From Desulfovibrio cuneatus DSM 11391 (GTDB lineage: Bacteria > Desulfobacterota > Desulfovibrionia > Desulfovibrionales > Desulfovibrionaceae), in assembly GCF_000430005.1 (NCBI RefSeq), contig NZ_AUCY01000004.1, positions 62,001-126,000 of the forward strand: a DNA stretch of 64,000 nt. Reading direction: 5' to 3'. Position numbers and translations under genes: made by a program. Under the pieces are notes generated by a model, which worked only from the letters and a program-made list of their open reading frames with translations, made no database searches and was not told the origin of the DNA. Below, one piece after another: positions 22,435 through 31,070 of the stretch (position 1 is its first letter; every line of letters starts with the position of its first letter).

Positions 22435-24518
22435 TACATCTCTCCTATTTCCACCTCACAGCTTACGGCTGTAAGCGTGAAAGGAAGGGGTTCAGCCTGC
22501 CGGAAACACACCCCGCCACGGGTGGAAATAATGGCATCCACCAGCACGGAATGTTCCCCTGAATACAGGTCACTGCTGGTGCCAAGTGGCTGATTCACGG
22601 TACGCAACAATAACGGGCGCATACTCCCACCTTCCGCACCCACCTGCCCGCCAAGGCTGCCATACAAAGCAAGGCGTACCCGCCCCACCCGCCGGGCCAT
22701 GCCCAAGGACTTTCCCTGAAATTCAACAGGTTCTGTCATCATGGGAACAATATCGCTGGTGTAGCCAAGGCCCACATGCACAACAGAGGCAGGAAAATCC
22801 AACGAAACCGCACCGTTTTGCACCACCCGAGGGGGCAGCACCATGCCATTTGCCAGCAATTGCACTTCCATGCCTTCCAGATGGTGCAACCCAACAAGGC
22901 GAGAAACCGGGGCTCCGCGCCAGGTAAGACCGCAGTCCACAAAGAATGCGTCTTCCGCCTTGTCGCTTCTAAACATGGGGGCAAGGCGTTCCACACTGAG
23001 GAATGATTCAGGTTTACCGTTTTGCATTTTGCGTGTGCGGCGCACAAGCAACCATAGTTCGTCATCTTCCTGCCCGGGAATAACGGTTACAGCCTCCACA
23101 ATCCCCTGGGTTTCATGCCTGTGCCAGGAAACCACGGTGTGTTCACGAATAAAGGTCAACCCCAACAGGGTGCCATTATCCAGCACGCACCACAGTACAG
23201 AATGGGGCGATTGCTGCCACACCCAGTCTATAATGCGCCTGCCAAGGAAAAAATGTTCTGCCAGCAAGGAAAGGTTTGTGCTGGCGTAGCTGTCGCTATC
23301 CAGGGCGTAGCGTAATTCACGCACGACGCGCCCCCCGCGTTGCACATAAATAACGGTGTCGCCAAGGGTTATGGCCGGCAGGCAGGCAGAACCATATGAA
23401 CCATAGCGCTCCACCTGGCAGGAATTGGGGGCAAGGGGTTCAGACCCATAGCCTGAAATGGCCCACTCCCCATCTTCCGTACCCACCAGCAGTGTTTTGC
23501 CCCCAAGCATCCAGTTAATCTGGCTCACGCGCTCTGCTGCAATGGTTACGGTGCACGCATCATCGCCTTGCAAGGGGTAGGAAATGTTCATGTTGTGGTA
23601 ATTGCCAGACCTGCTGGTCCATATGGTTTGCGGTGCTTCAAACGCTCCCCCAAAGCACAGGCGCTGCTGGTAAAACTGCACCGTCATGGGGTAGTTCCCT
23701 TTCTTGGTAAATACGGCCTTACTTTCCGGGGCACCCACGCTGAAGTCTGCGGCTTGTCCCCTGTCGGTATAGGAAGTGCCTGTGGCCCTTCCTATGAGGC
23801 CATAGTTGCCCACCCCGGCGTCCCCCCGGTAAATGCGGTATTCACGTGCCCCTTCCGCTTCTTTCCAGGAGAGTCTTATGTAGCTGCCTGTATTGAGTGC
23901 ACTTGCTGCCATGCAGGTTTTCACAGGGCTGGGCAAACTTTCTTCATCTGTCTCTTTATTAATGGCTGTTACCACATAGGCGTACTCACGCTGTGCACTG
24001 CCTGTTACCGCAAGGCTGATGAGCTCCGGCGGGGCTTGGGATGCTTGAAAGGCAAGGGGCACAATTGTCCAGTTGGTGTGGCTGCGCCGCTCCAGCCTGT
24101 GGGGTGGGTAATGCGGGCTTACCATGTACATAACGTCTGCAGACTGACAAAAACGCAAGGAATTCACATGCTCCCCGGCATACGGGGTGGCAAGGCTCAG
24201 GGCAGCATTATTGCTGTCTGTAATCAGCCCCTGTTTATGCCAAAAGCGAATACATTTGTGTGTTACTTCCAGCACATAGGTTTGGTCTGTGTTAAACACA
24301 AAAGGAATAAGCCGGGCTGCCCCCTGGGTAGCGGTTGCGCTGGCTTCCCCCATATATTCCGTGCCGGGCCGCCGGTACGCGGGGCCATGGGGAAGTACCA
24401 GCATGTTTTTCAGGGTACGGCAGCCTGCGGCATAGCGGCCCTGGTCTGTACGGGCTGCCATGTGGGGGGAAAGTTCCCCCGCATTGAAGCTTGTTTGTAC
24501 AATCATTGTTTTTGGCAT
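22434..24518 (-). CDS. Phage tail tubular protein B-like (nozzle) protein
   Basis: A 694-residue structural protein. The N-terminus SFNAGELSPHMAARTDQGRY, then CRTLKNMLVLPHGPAYRRPG, is characteristic of podovirus tail nozzle proteins (T7 gp12-like). A fibronectin-type III-like segment (PPELISLAVTGSAQREYAYV to ARATGTSYTDRG-like) sits near residues 165-255, followed by a beta-propeller-like region with repeated W and GxEDGEW motifs. It is the largest gene of the cassette, starting 2 bp after tail tube A, which fits late-operon coupling. Confidence 0.8.
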   Translation of the reverse strand: MPKTMIVQTSFNAGELSPHMAARTDQGRYAAGCRTLKNMLVLPHGPAYRRPGTEYMGEASATATQGAARLIPFVFNTDQTYVLEVTHKCIRFWHKQGLITDSNNAALSLATPYAGEHVNSLRFCQSADVMYMVSPHYPPHRLERRSHTNWTIVPLAFQASQAPPELISLAVTGSAQREYAYVVTAINKETDEESLPSPVKTCMAASALNTGSYIRLSWKEAEGAREYRIYRGDAGVGNYGLIGRATGTSYTDRGQAADFSVGAPESKAVFTKKGNYPMTVQFYQQRLCFGGAFEAPQTIWTSRSGNYHNMNISYPLQGDDACTVTIAAERVSQINWMLGGKTLLVGTEDGEWAISGYGSEPLAPNSCQVERYGSYGSACLPAITLGDTVIYVQRGGRVVRELRYALDSDSYASTNLSLLAEHFFLGRRIIDWVWQQSPHSVLWCVLDNGTLLGLTFIREHTVVSWHRHETQGIVEAVTVIPGQEDDELWLLVRRTRKMQNGKPESFLSVERLAPMFRSDKAEDAFFVDCGLTWRGAPVSRLVGLHHLEGMEVQLLANGMVLPPRVVQNGAVSLDFPASVVHVGLGYTSDIVPMMTEPVEFQGKSLGMARRVGRVRLALYGSLGGQVGAEGGSMRPLLLRTVNQPLGTSSDLYSGEHSVLVDAIISTRGGVCFRQAEPLPFTLTAVSCEVEIGEM

Positions 24519-24520
24519 GC

Positions 24521-25144
24521 TTACCTCGCAATCAGCCAGGGGTCTTGTTCTGCCGTTTGCGGGGCATGCCCACCCTGCACGGCATCGGCAAGGCGAGCAG
24601 CTTCAAATGCAGCAGAAAACCGTTCCGCCATTACCGCTTCCAACCGAATACTGTTGACCAGGGCAACAGCAAGGGAAGTTGCCAGCCTGTAGGCCAAGGC
24701 ATCAATAAACAGCGGGGGGTACAAGGTTGCATCGGTAATACACACCGTTACTGCGGCTTGTGCAGGGGCAGCGTTTGTGTACACATAGCCCCCCTCACCC
24801 ACTGCAAAAGAACTTTCCGGCACCAACCGCTGCACGGCAATACAATCCACAGGAATGCGGTATTTGTGGGCAAAGCCTGTGGCAAGACCTGCCTGCACAG
24901 GCCCATTCAGGGAAGGGGTTACAGGTTCTGCCACAGAAGCCAGATACAAATAACGGGTGGCAAATGCCCAATGGTGCATGCCCAAAAGAGTTTGGCGCGC
25001 ATGGGGGTATGCCCGCAGGCACAAATCGGCTTCCCGTGTGTTCTGGGCAAGGGAAAGTACTTCTGCTGCACCCAAATGCCGCAACGCCATGTTGCAAATG
25101 GCAATTTCCCCCGCAGCCCCGCCATAAAAGGAAACGTTACTCAT
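24521..25144 (-). CDS. Phage tail tubular protein A-like (gatekeeper) protein
   Basis: A 207-residue protein starting MSNVSFYGGAAGEIAICNMA, with ALRHLGAAEVLSLAQNTREA and RQTLLGMHHWAFATRYLYLA, the pattern of T7 gp11-like gatekeeper/adaptor proteins that join portal and nozzle. The start at 25144 has GGGAG 6 bases upstream; the longer open frame to 25279 is not supported. It overlaps the upstream 56-residue ORF by 8 bases. The position just before the nozzle gene supports the call. Confidence 0.8.
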   Translation of the reverse strand: MSNVSFYGGAAGEIAICNMALRHLGAAEVLSLAQNTREADLCLRAYPHARQTLLGMHHWAFATRYLYLASVAEPVTPSLNGPVQAGLATGFAHKYRIPVDCIAVQRLVPESSFAVGEGGYVYTNAAPAQAAVTVCITDATLYPPLFIDALAYRLATSLAVALVNSIRLEAVMAERFSAAFEAARLADAVQGGHAPQTAEQDPWLIAR

Positions 25145-25307
25145 GATTTTCTCCCTTCTTGCTTCGTACAAGGGTGAGCATTTCACGCAGCACAGGCAAA
25201 GGCAGAGTGCGCTGCACCACCACCCCCTGCTGACGCAAGGCGGCCAGGAGTACAGATTCGCCAAACGACTGCACTGCACGCTGTATGCTTGTAGTGCTGG
25301 TATGCAT
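25137..25307 (-). CDS. Small phage protein (56 residues) before tail tube A
   Basis: A 56-codon reading frame from ATG at 25307, preceded by AAGGAG at a spacing of 6. It begins MHTSTTSIQRAVQSFGESVL, continues through LLAALRQQGVV, and ends RSKKGENHE; the stop lies 8 bases inside the next gene. It is basic, helical and soluble. The ribosome site and the translational overlap favour a real gene. No family is recognised; small unassigned proteins are common between capsid and tail genes. Confidence 0.55.
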   Translation of the reverse strand: MHTSTTSIQRAVQSFGESVLLAALRQQGVVVQRTLPLPVLREMLTLVRSKKGENHE

Positions 25308-25389
25308 GGTGGTCTCCTTATGTGTTATGGACCCGCTGATTCATCCGCGGTTTTTTATGCTTTGTTACCCTGGGGATACTTGCTTGCCA

Positions 25390-25462
25390 GGCATGGGGAA
25401 AGGCAACCTGCGCCTGCTGCCTGCCCAATTCCCCATGCCCTTTGTGGGGGAGGCCCCCCACA
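25390..25462. other. Two hairpins between capsid and tail genes
   Basis: In the 163 bp gap between the cement and small-ORF genes, GGCATGGGGAA (25390-25400) pairs with TTCCCCATGCC (25429-25439), and GTGGGGG with CCCCCAC forms a second stem (25444-25461). A stem-loop after the capsid gene is a common way to reduce tail-gene transcription. No T-run is present. Confidence 0.5.
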
Positions 25463-25470
25463 TTCAATTT

Positions 25471-25941
25471 TTACCGTGGCAAGTAGCTAAAGGCCGCATC
25501 CACACTGCCCTTGGCAGCGGCATCGTCTGTGGCCAGGGTCAGGCGTACATAGCGCTTCAATTCAGAGGGAAGCGGCAACCTGCCAATAATATCGCCCTGT
25601 TCCCATGCCCGTGCTGTGGTGCCAGTTGCCAGACGAAAGGTAATGGGAACCGGAGTAAAACTGGTGTTGTCATCACTTTCTTCCAGGCCGAAGGAAACCG
25701 CTTTCTGCGCTTGCAGGGCAACCGGGGCAGAAGCAGTAAACACCACCTCAGCGGCACCCAACATGGAACCCGCCCGTTGCCCCCCGCCATTGCCCACGCT
25801 TTGGCTATTCTGCGGCAAGGGTTGTTCTTTGGCCAAATACTCTCCATATACACGCAACTGATGATTATACATGCTCGTTCCTTGTTCTGTGGTAAAGTTG
25901 TATGGGGTAGCTGTGCCGCCTCCCCCGTAATTCTCAGGCAA
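25471..25941 (-). CDS. Phage capsid cement-like protein (Bbp16 type)
   Basis: A 156-residue protein directly after the major capsid gene. It contains GGGQRAGSMLGAAEVVFTAS, PVALQAQKAVSFGLEESDDN and a C-terminal RYVRLTLATDDAAAKGSVDA. The latter pattern, with position after the capsid, resembles the capsid cement proteins of the Bordetella phage BPP-1 group. It should decorate the head. The start is uncertain; MYNHQLRVYG at 25872 is a possible shorter start. Confidence 0.62.
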   Translation of the reverse strand: MPENYGGGGTATPYNFTTEQGTSMYNHQLRVYGEYLAKEQPLPQNSQSVGNGGGQRAGSMLGAAEVVFTASAPVALQAQKAVSFGLEESDDNTSFTPVPITFRLATGTTARAWEQGDIIGRLPLPSELKRYVRLTLATDDAAAKGSVDAAFSYLPR

Positions 25942-25968
25942 ACGGCTTATTCGCAGGCCACAAAAAAG

Positions 25969-26883
25969 TTACAGGGCAACGGCTTTTTCCGTGCCATCCT
26001 GAAAGTTATAGGAAGTAACAATTTCAATGCCATTCCAGTGGGTTACCTGCCTGTCCAGGTCTTTGCCACCAGGGGTAATGTGCAGGGCAGAAGCCTTGTA
26101 GCGGCACAGCATGTTGCGGGCCTTTTCGTGCATGAACAGATAGGTTGAACCAGGAATCGCCCGCACAGAAGCCAGCAGATCATCCACCATAGCTTCCGTA
26201 GGCACATTGTCTTTATTCACGTTAACAAGGGCTGCTACAGAATGCTTATTGGCAATTTGAATACCAAGGTAGGCCTTCAGACGCATGCCATACACCAGCA
26301 CACCCTGGTGCTTTCCGGTGGGGGCTTTGTACAAGTTGCCGCCGTTCATGGGTTCTGTGTTCAGAATGCTGCCCTGGGTAAAGCATTCAGGGGAATACAG
26401 GCCGCACGTTTCCGAAGAAATAAAGCGCACAGCAAGAATGCTGTAGTTGGTGTTAGAGGTGGAACCTGCACTCATGGCGCTTTTGTTTTTCAACGCATAG
26501 GCCCGGAAGTTGTCATACAAAATGCGCTGTTCTGCGCTCATACCCGACTTACGCACCACCTTGGGCAACTTGCGGGAAAAATAGGCTTCCTTGCCATGGA
26601 ACATTTTGGCCATGTCTTCGGTGCATTCAATTTCCCCCCCCAAAATGGAAAGGTCTACCTTGCGCAGGTTGCCCACCACATCTACAGCGGGCAGGGGCGC
26701 GTTCATTTCCACCCAGCCAGCGCCAGTAATATCGTCCACTTCTTCATACATATTCCACAAGCCGTGGCTGGCCTGCTCAAAAGGAATAATGCCAAGAATG
26801 GGGGCTTCTTCCGTAAGCTGGTCCACCTGTTTTGGCTGGCGCTTGGCAAACTGCCCGGAAAGGTCTTTTAATGTTTCACCCAT
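25969..26883 (-). CDS. Phage major capsid protein
   Basis: A 304-residue protein with PILGIIPFEQASHGLWNMYE, DITGAGWVEMNAPLPAVDVV, IECTEDMAKMFHGKEAYFSR and a C-terminal HWNGIEIVTSYNFQDG. The layout fits HK97-fold capsid proteins of the BPP-1-like podovirus group (N-terminal arm, spine helix, P-domain, and a C-terminal beta strand with G-x-P-I/V pattern). It sits between scaffold and cement genes, the expected order. A ribosome site (AGGAGTG) precedes the ATG. Confidence 0.8.
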   Translation of the reverse strand: MGETLKDLSGQFAKRQPKQVDQLTEEAPILGIIPFEQASHGLWNMYEEVDDITGAGWVEMNAPLPAVDVVGNLRKVDLSILGGEIECTEDMAKMFHGKEAYFSRKLPKVVRKSGMSAEQRILYDNFRAYALKNKSAMSAGSTSNTNYSILAVRFISSETCGLYSPECFTQGSILNTEPMNGGNLYKAPTGKHQGVLVYGMRLKAYLGIQIANKHSVAALVNVNKDNVPTEAMVDDLLASVRAIPGSTYLFMHEKARNMLCRYKASALHITPGGKDLDRQVTHWNGIEIVTSYNFQDGTEKAVAL

Positions 26884-26971
26884 AATGCACTCCTTGAACG
26901 TGTTATAGTGTTGGCGAACTCACTGTTTCCAGCCCATGCAAGGGCACTGGGCCCAGCCTGGCTGCAAAGCA

Positions 26972-27607
26972 TTACTTGTTTTTGAAAACCACTTTGCGCA
27001 AAAACTCTTCCGTGCTCATGGCCTCATTGGGGGCTTCGCCGCCTTTAGCGCCGCCAAAGGAATCTTCCCCCATGCTGGCCCCTACTTCAGCCATGAACTC
27101 TGCCACCACCGGGTGGTTTCCAAGGCCTGCGTTAAGCAGGGGCATAAGCCTTCCCCCCATGCGCTTATCAAACGCCACACAAGCCTGCCGCGCTTTGGAC
27201 AGACGTTCCGGGTAGCGTTCCCGCCACAAAGCGCGCAACTGTGTTTCACACTGTTCATGCATTCCTTGAGTGGCAGAATCCTGCTCTCCCAGATAAAAAT
27301 TTACCGCCTTCTGGGCTTGCTCCGGGCTCAGGCCGGAATCGGCACAAAATTGCTTGAACCGCCCCACAAGGGCCATATCCCGTGCCTCCTCTGGCAGGGA
27401 GTCTGGCAAGGTAATGGCGTAATCGTCCACTGTGGGCAAAGCGGGGGGTTGCTGTGCCTCTGGGGCCTGTGCATTCAAGGGGGCCTGTGTGCCCACGGTT
27501 TCTGCCATGGGGGCAATGGGCTGCCCTGGCTGTACTGGTTGGGCCCCTATATACCCGCTGCCAGGCAATGCTTCCCCTGCTATGGGGGCAACTTCAAACT
27601 GTTCCAT
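26972..27607 (-). CDS. Phage scaffolding protein
   Basis: A 211-residue acidic protein with a disordered Pro/Gln/Ala-rich N-terminus and a helical C-terminal half (LVGRFKQFCADSGLSPEQAQ, QDSATQGMHEQCETQLRALW), ending in a basic RKVVFKNK. Disorder, acidic charge, a basic capsid-binding tail and position before the capsid gene all fit a scaffold. It has GGAGTG before the ATG. Confidence 0.7.
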   Translation of the reverse strand: MEQFEVAPIAGEALPGSGYIGAQPVQPGQPIAPMAETVGTQAPLNAQAPEAQQPPALPTVDDYAITLPDSLPEEARDMALVGRFKQFCADSGLSPEQAQKAVNFYLGEQDSATQGMHEQCETQLRALWRERYPERLSKARQACVAFDKRMGGRLMPLLNAGLGNHPVVAEFMAEVGASMGEDSFGGAKGGEAPNEAMSTEEFLRKVVFKNK

Positions 27608-27658
27608 GTGTGCACTCCTTTATTGTTGTGAAAAGCATGCTACAAATACAGAAAATCA

Positions 27659-28153
27659 CTACGGCACAAGGGTTCTGCCCAGTGACCGGGCCTGGGCAAA
27701 CTGCATACGTACATAGGCTTCCGGGTTTGCCTGGGCAATTTCAGCCAGCCGTTCCCTGGCGTAGTCGGCAAGGGCAGCGGCAGCAAATACTTGCGGTGCT
27801 GGCTGGCAGAGCAAGGCAAAACCATCTGCCGCTTCCAGCCAGTGCAGCAACACCCGCACCCCCACGCCCCCTGGCAACTGCAACACCATGTGCAATGCTT
27901 CCAGGTAGGCGGCATACCGCCTGCGCCGGCTGGCTGGTGCTTCTGCATTCTGGTCTGCCTCATGCGCCCCGTTTTCATAGGGGCCAAAGGCAAAGGTGCT
28001 GCCCTTTTCCGGCTGTTCACTGGCCCACAGCCCATGCAGAGCACTGCGCGCCGTGGCAAACAACGCTTCAAGTTCTGGTTCAAAGGTTAACGGTGAAGTT
28101 TCTGAACTGTTGGCTTCACCCGGTGCAACCGGATCTTCCGAAGAATGAGTCAT
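27659..28153 (-). CDS. Phage protein of unknown function between portal and scaffold
   Basis: A 164-residue protein with an acidic, Ser/Glu-rich N-terminus (THSSEDPVAPGEANSSETSP) and a helical C-terminal part (YAAYLEALHMVLQLPGGVGV, ALADYARERLAEIAQANPEA). The ATG at 28153 is preferred; a longer open frame to 28237 would overlap the portal gene. The position is variable in podoviruses and no named family is recognised. Confidence 0.5.
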   Translation of the reverse strand: MTHSSEDPVAPGEANSSETSPLTFEPELEALFATARSALHGLWASEQPEKGSTFAFGPYENGAHEADQNAEAPASRRRRYAAYLEALHMVLQLPGGVGVRVLLHWLEAADGFALLCQPAPQVFAAAALADYARERLAEIAQANPEAYVRMQFAQARSLGRTLVP

Positions 28154-28220
28154 GGTACGCGTCCTTATGAATGGGGTAGATGAACAAAAACAGTCCATTG
28201 TGGAATAAATGAGCGTTACC

Positions 28221-29924
28221 CTAGTTGCCGGCCCCAAGGGCTGCTAACAACTGGGCAGGAATACCACTGCCACCTGCCCCCCCTTGCCCCGCCATGGACG
28301 CAAGCATAGAAGCAAGGCCAGCGCCTGAAGCCGCACCGGAAGCACCGCCAGGGGCTGGCGCAGATGTTCCTGCGCTGCTTTCCCCTGCGGCAGCCGCTTT
28401 TTCTTCCCGCAGGCGCTCCACTTCGCTATCGGAGCGCACCACGCGGGAAGAAACGCCTGTGCCCTGGGCCATTTCATCCACCATCTGATCAAAGTCTATT
28501 TTGTCCAGCACTTGCGGGGCAATGCTGGCAATGCGGCCCACTTCCAGGGCAAGGTTGCGCATGGCCTCCACCCCATCAAGGCGCTGGGCCTGGGCAAGGG
28601 CGGAAACGTAATCAATGCGCACACTGTTGCCGCGCAGGCCTGGCGGCGCTTCTTCTACTTCCCCGCTGCGCAGTAACATGCCAAAGGAACGCACCAGTAG
28701 CGGGTTCAAAATTTCCGTTTGGTGGCGCTCAATCACAGGCCCCAGCATGAGCAGTTTTTCCTGCCCCCGCTCATGCACTTCTGTGGCGGTTACGTTGGAA
28801 CGTTGCTCCCCTGTAAACATAAGGAACAGGTCGTTGAAAAAGCCCTGGCGCACAGCCTGGCGTACATCTTCAATCTTTCGCGAAATAGCGGTAAGGTCCG
28901 GGGATATCTGGTACAGCGGGCCAATGCCTTCTGGCTGATTCTGGGAAACGTAGTTTACAGCACCCGGAACAAGGGAAAGGCGCTGTTTGAACCCGGCCGG
29001 CACACGCATGGGCGGGTTCACCACTTTATGAATGGCAAGAATTTGGCTTTTCACCATTTCTTGCAGCAAGCGTATGTCCGGCAAAGATTCCATGGCCGGG
29101 GAGCGCCCATACACGTCGCCCCCCTGGGTGTCCCAGCGGGCACACAAATACGGAAATTCTTCATACCCCCCTTCATGCAGCAGGGTGTGCGCCCCCCCGC
29201 TGGCTTCCCACACATAGGAAGCGTAAGGCATGTGCTTCCCACCTTTTTTCAGTGGGTTACGAGCATGGCGTGGCTCCACAAGGTGCAGCATGTGCCACAA
29301 CTGTTCCGGGTCTTTTTCCAGCGCCCTTCGTGTATTATGGCTCAGCCCTTCTTCACCCCAGCGTTCCGCAACCTGGCGCAGCGGCATACGCATGCGGCGC
29401 AGCACCGTGTCCACCTTGCCTGCCGCGTTGGTACTCCAACTGAATTCACCGCAGCGCAGGGTGGTAAAACGAGCCATTTGCTCGGCATCTTCTTCCATAT
29501 ACATGGCAGCAGAACCAAATACGGCAAGGTCTGCATACATGCTGTGCATGGCCTGATAAAAGTTGGAACCAGCAAACAGCGCATAAAGAGCCTCTTCCAC
29601 TGTATCCAGCCACATACGTTCCGGACCAAATTCATGAATGCCGTTGTTACGCAGGCGAAACCATGGCCGTGCCGGACTTGTCAGGCCACTGTGCAGCCCT
29701 GCGGCAAGCAAGCGCAACGCCCTGGTGGCCGTACCATCAAGAATATGCTTCGCCCCTTCCATGGCTGTCTCTTGTGCGGCATTGCTCCCCCCCGTACCAT
29801 CGGCATGGGGGCACAGCCACGGGGCAATCCAATGGGCTGTTTCTTGCCACACGGGCAGCCACGGGCGCTGGTTCGTTTCCAATGCGCTGGCACGCTTCTT
29901 CACATAGTCCAGATTTTTTTCCAT
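28221..29924 (-). CDS. Phage portal (head-tail connector) protein
   Basis: A 567-residue protein with the signature of T7 gp8-like connectors: KRASALETNQRPWLPVWQET, AARALRLLAAGLHSGLTSPA-type region, RPWFRLRNN, a domain with FGSAAMYMEED, VYGRSPAMESLPDIRLLQEM, and GEQRSNVTATEVHERGQEKL. The C-terminal 60 residues are Gly/Ala/Ser-rich and disordered. The ATG at 29924 is chosen because the conserved part starts right there. Portal rings form the DNA entry vertex. Its usual partner gene, the large terminase, is not present upstream. Confidence 0.88.
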   Translation of the reverse strand: MEKNLDYVKKRASALETNQRPWLPVWQETAHWIAPWLCPHADGTGGSNAAQETAMEGAKHILDGTATRALRLLAAGLHSGLTSPARPWFRLRNNGIHEFGPERMWLDTVEEALYALFAGSNFYQAMHSMYADLAVFGSAAMYMEEDAEQMARFTTLRCGEFSWSTNAAGKVDTVLRRMRMPLRQVAERWGEEGLSHNTRRALEKDPEQLWHMLHLVEPRHARNPLKKGGKHMPYASYVWEASGGAHTLLHEGGYEEFPYLCARWDTQGGDVYGRSPAMESLPDIRLLQEMVKSQILAIHKVVNPPMRVPAGFKQRLSLVPGAVNYVSQNQPEGIGPLYQISPDLTAISRKIEDVRQAVRQGFFNDLFLMFTGEQRSNVTATEVHERGQEKLLMLGPVIERHQTEILNPLLVRSFGMLLRSGEVEEAPPGLRGNSVRIDYVSALAQAQRLDGVEAMRNLALEVGRIASIAPQVLDKIDFDQMVDEMAQGTGVSSRVVRSDSEVERLREEKAAAAGESSAGTSAPAPGGASGAASGAGLASMLASMAGQGGAGGSGIPAQLLAALGAGN

Positions 29925-29925
29925 G

Positions 29926-30165
29926 TTACTGCCCCAGCAACGTTTTGCGCTGCACTCCAGGGGTTGAAACATCACCCAAAGCCCCTGTAAGAATGGTTTC
30001 ACGCCGTCCAGCCGCCAGGGCAGCGGCCTTTCTGGCTTTTTCATTGGATTCAGCTATAAAACCTGCCTCTGCCTGCTGCACCGTTTCCGGGCTTGCAGCT
30101 TCCGCCACTGGTGGGGGGGTGTAACTTGGAACACTGGGAGCTTTGCCTCCTCCTCCTCCGCCCAT
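29926..30165 (-). CDS. Small phage protein upstream of portal
   Basis: A 79-residue protein starting MGGGGGGKAPSVPSYTPPP, with a helical middle (AGFIAESNEKARKAAALAAG) and a basic C-terminus. AGGAGAGG lies 4 bases before the ATG. It stops 1 bp before the portal start, so the two are coupled. Gly/Pro-rich small proteins at this position (T7 gp7.3-like) can be head-tail or tail assembly proteins, but no homology is claimed. It is the most upstream gene in the cassette. Confidence 0.58.
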   Translation of the reverse strand: MGGGGGGKAPSVPSYTPPPVAEAASPETVQQAEAGFIAESNEKARKAAALAAGRRETILTGALGDVSTPGVQRKTLLGQ

Positions 30166-31070
30166 AATACCTCTCCTTTCTTGACAACACTGATAATGCA
30201 ACAGAGTGCAACAGCCAGCCTTTCTGGCCCCTGCACCGCGCTGGTATGTGTTGGCTGCCAGGCGCACCCTTGCTCTACGCCCCCTTATTTTCACAAAACG
30301 ACGAAATACCCTTCAGCGGTCCTTCACATGCATGTACAAAGCAAATGATGGGACCATTCCGCCATGCCCATGTTTGTGCTTTTAAAAGCTCCCTGCTCAT
30401 GAAAAACCACGTAAAGGCTAAAACAATTTCCGACTTGAAGGTGCACGGTGAACGCACCGCCAATACCCGCAAAGCGTTTGCAAAAAGAGGGGACATTTTG
30501 AACAGATCAGGCAAGTCCGATTATCAGAAAAATGTTTACGCACAGGCGTAAAACAGGGAATGGGGAAGTTAAATAAACACCAATATTTTTCTTTACTTTT
30601 TCATTGTTTTTCGTAATCTTATTGCTAACGGAAGGCCCAGCTACCCATGCCGGGCACCATACAACCTCTTCATACCAACATGCGGTTAGGGTCTTTGGGC
30701 CGTTGCCTATTCCAAAGGAAACACTCATTGATTGGGGGTTCCGTACAGACTGTTGCCAGCCTCACCACGCACGGCAGTGGTTTGGCTTTCCTGGCAGCAT
30801 TCCCGTGTGCTTTGCCCACCCAGAGTAACGCCACAATGCTTTTGCAATGCATGCACACAATGGGTAATTCCCCATGCACCTGGCAGCCCATTTTTGCTGC
30901 CTGCCACCAAGACCTTGCGGGCATGTGCCCTGCAGGATGCTTTTTGTGTTTAGCTCCTGTGGAATAATGGTATTCTGCCGTACGCTCCTTGCAACAAAAC
31001 TGACTGCCACACAGTAATTGCAGAAAACACAAATTCTCAACCCTGAATCTTTTTTCCGAGGAGGCGTTAC
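30166..31070. other. Long gene-poor stretch at the upstream edge of the phage cassette
   Basis: About 900 bases with no convincing gene other than a possible 50-codon ORF at 30399. A terminase, expected here, is absent. Open frames are short and without ribosome sites. The last ~100 bases before 31071 should hold the ald promoter and contain GAGGAGG before ATG. No tRNA or att-like repeat was recognised. Confidence 0.5.
30399..30551 (+). CDS. Possible small ORF (50 residues) at the prophage edge
   Basis: An ATG-to-TAA frame of 50 codons encoding a basic protein (MKNHVKAKTISDLKVHGERT... ending KNVYAQA) with protein-like composition rich in Lys and Arg. No good ribosome site is visible, and no family is recognised. 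It could be a small regulatory gene or the remnant of a longer phage gene. Confidence 0.28.
   Translation: MKNHVKAKTISDLKVHGERTANTRKAFAKRGDILNRSGKSDYQKNVYAQA

Larger units (their letters stand above)
18099..30165 (-). mobile_element. Podovirus-type prophage structural cassette (incomplete)
   Basis: About 12 kb of tightly packed genes on one strand, read from 30165 down to 18099: small protein, portal, unknown, scaffold, capsid, cement, tail tube A, tail tube B, two internal-protein candidates, an Ala-rich protein, tail fibre, fibre assembly and a phospholipase A2-like protein. The order matches the T7 / Bordetella BPP-1-like podovirus late region. Missing are a terminase, the large ejection proteins, lysis genes, replication genes, a repressor and an integrase. 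No att repeats were found. All reading frames appear intact, which leaves open recent deletion or domestication. Confidence 0.85.

Noticed and set aside
18070-30500. Possible att sites: CGTAAAGG occurs near 18079 and again near 30411.
   Set aside because: Only 8 bases match, there is no integrase, and no tRNA is nearby, so chance is the better explanation.
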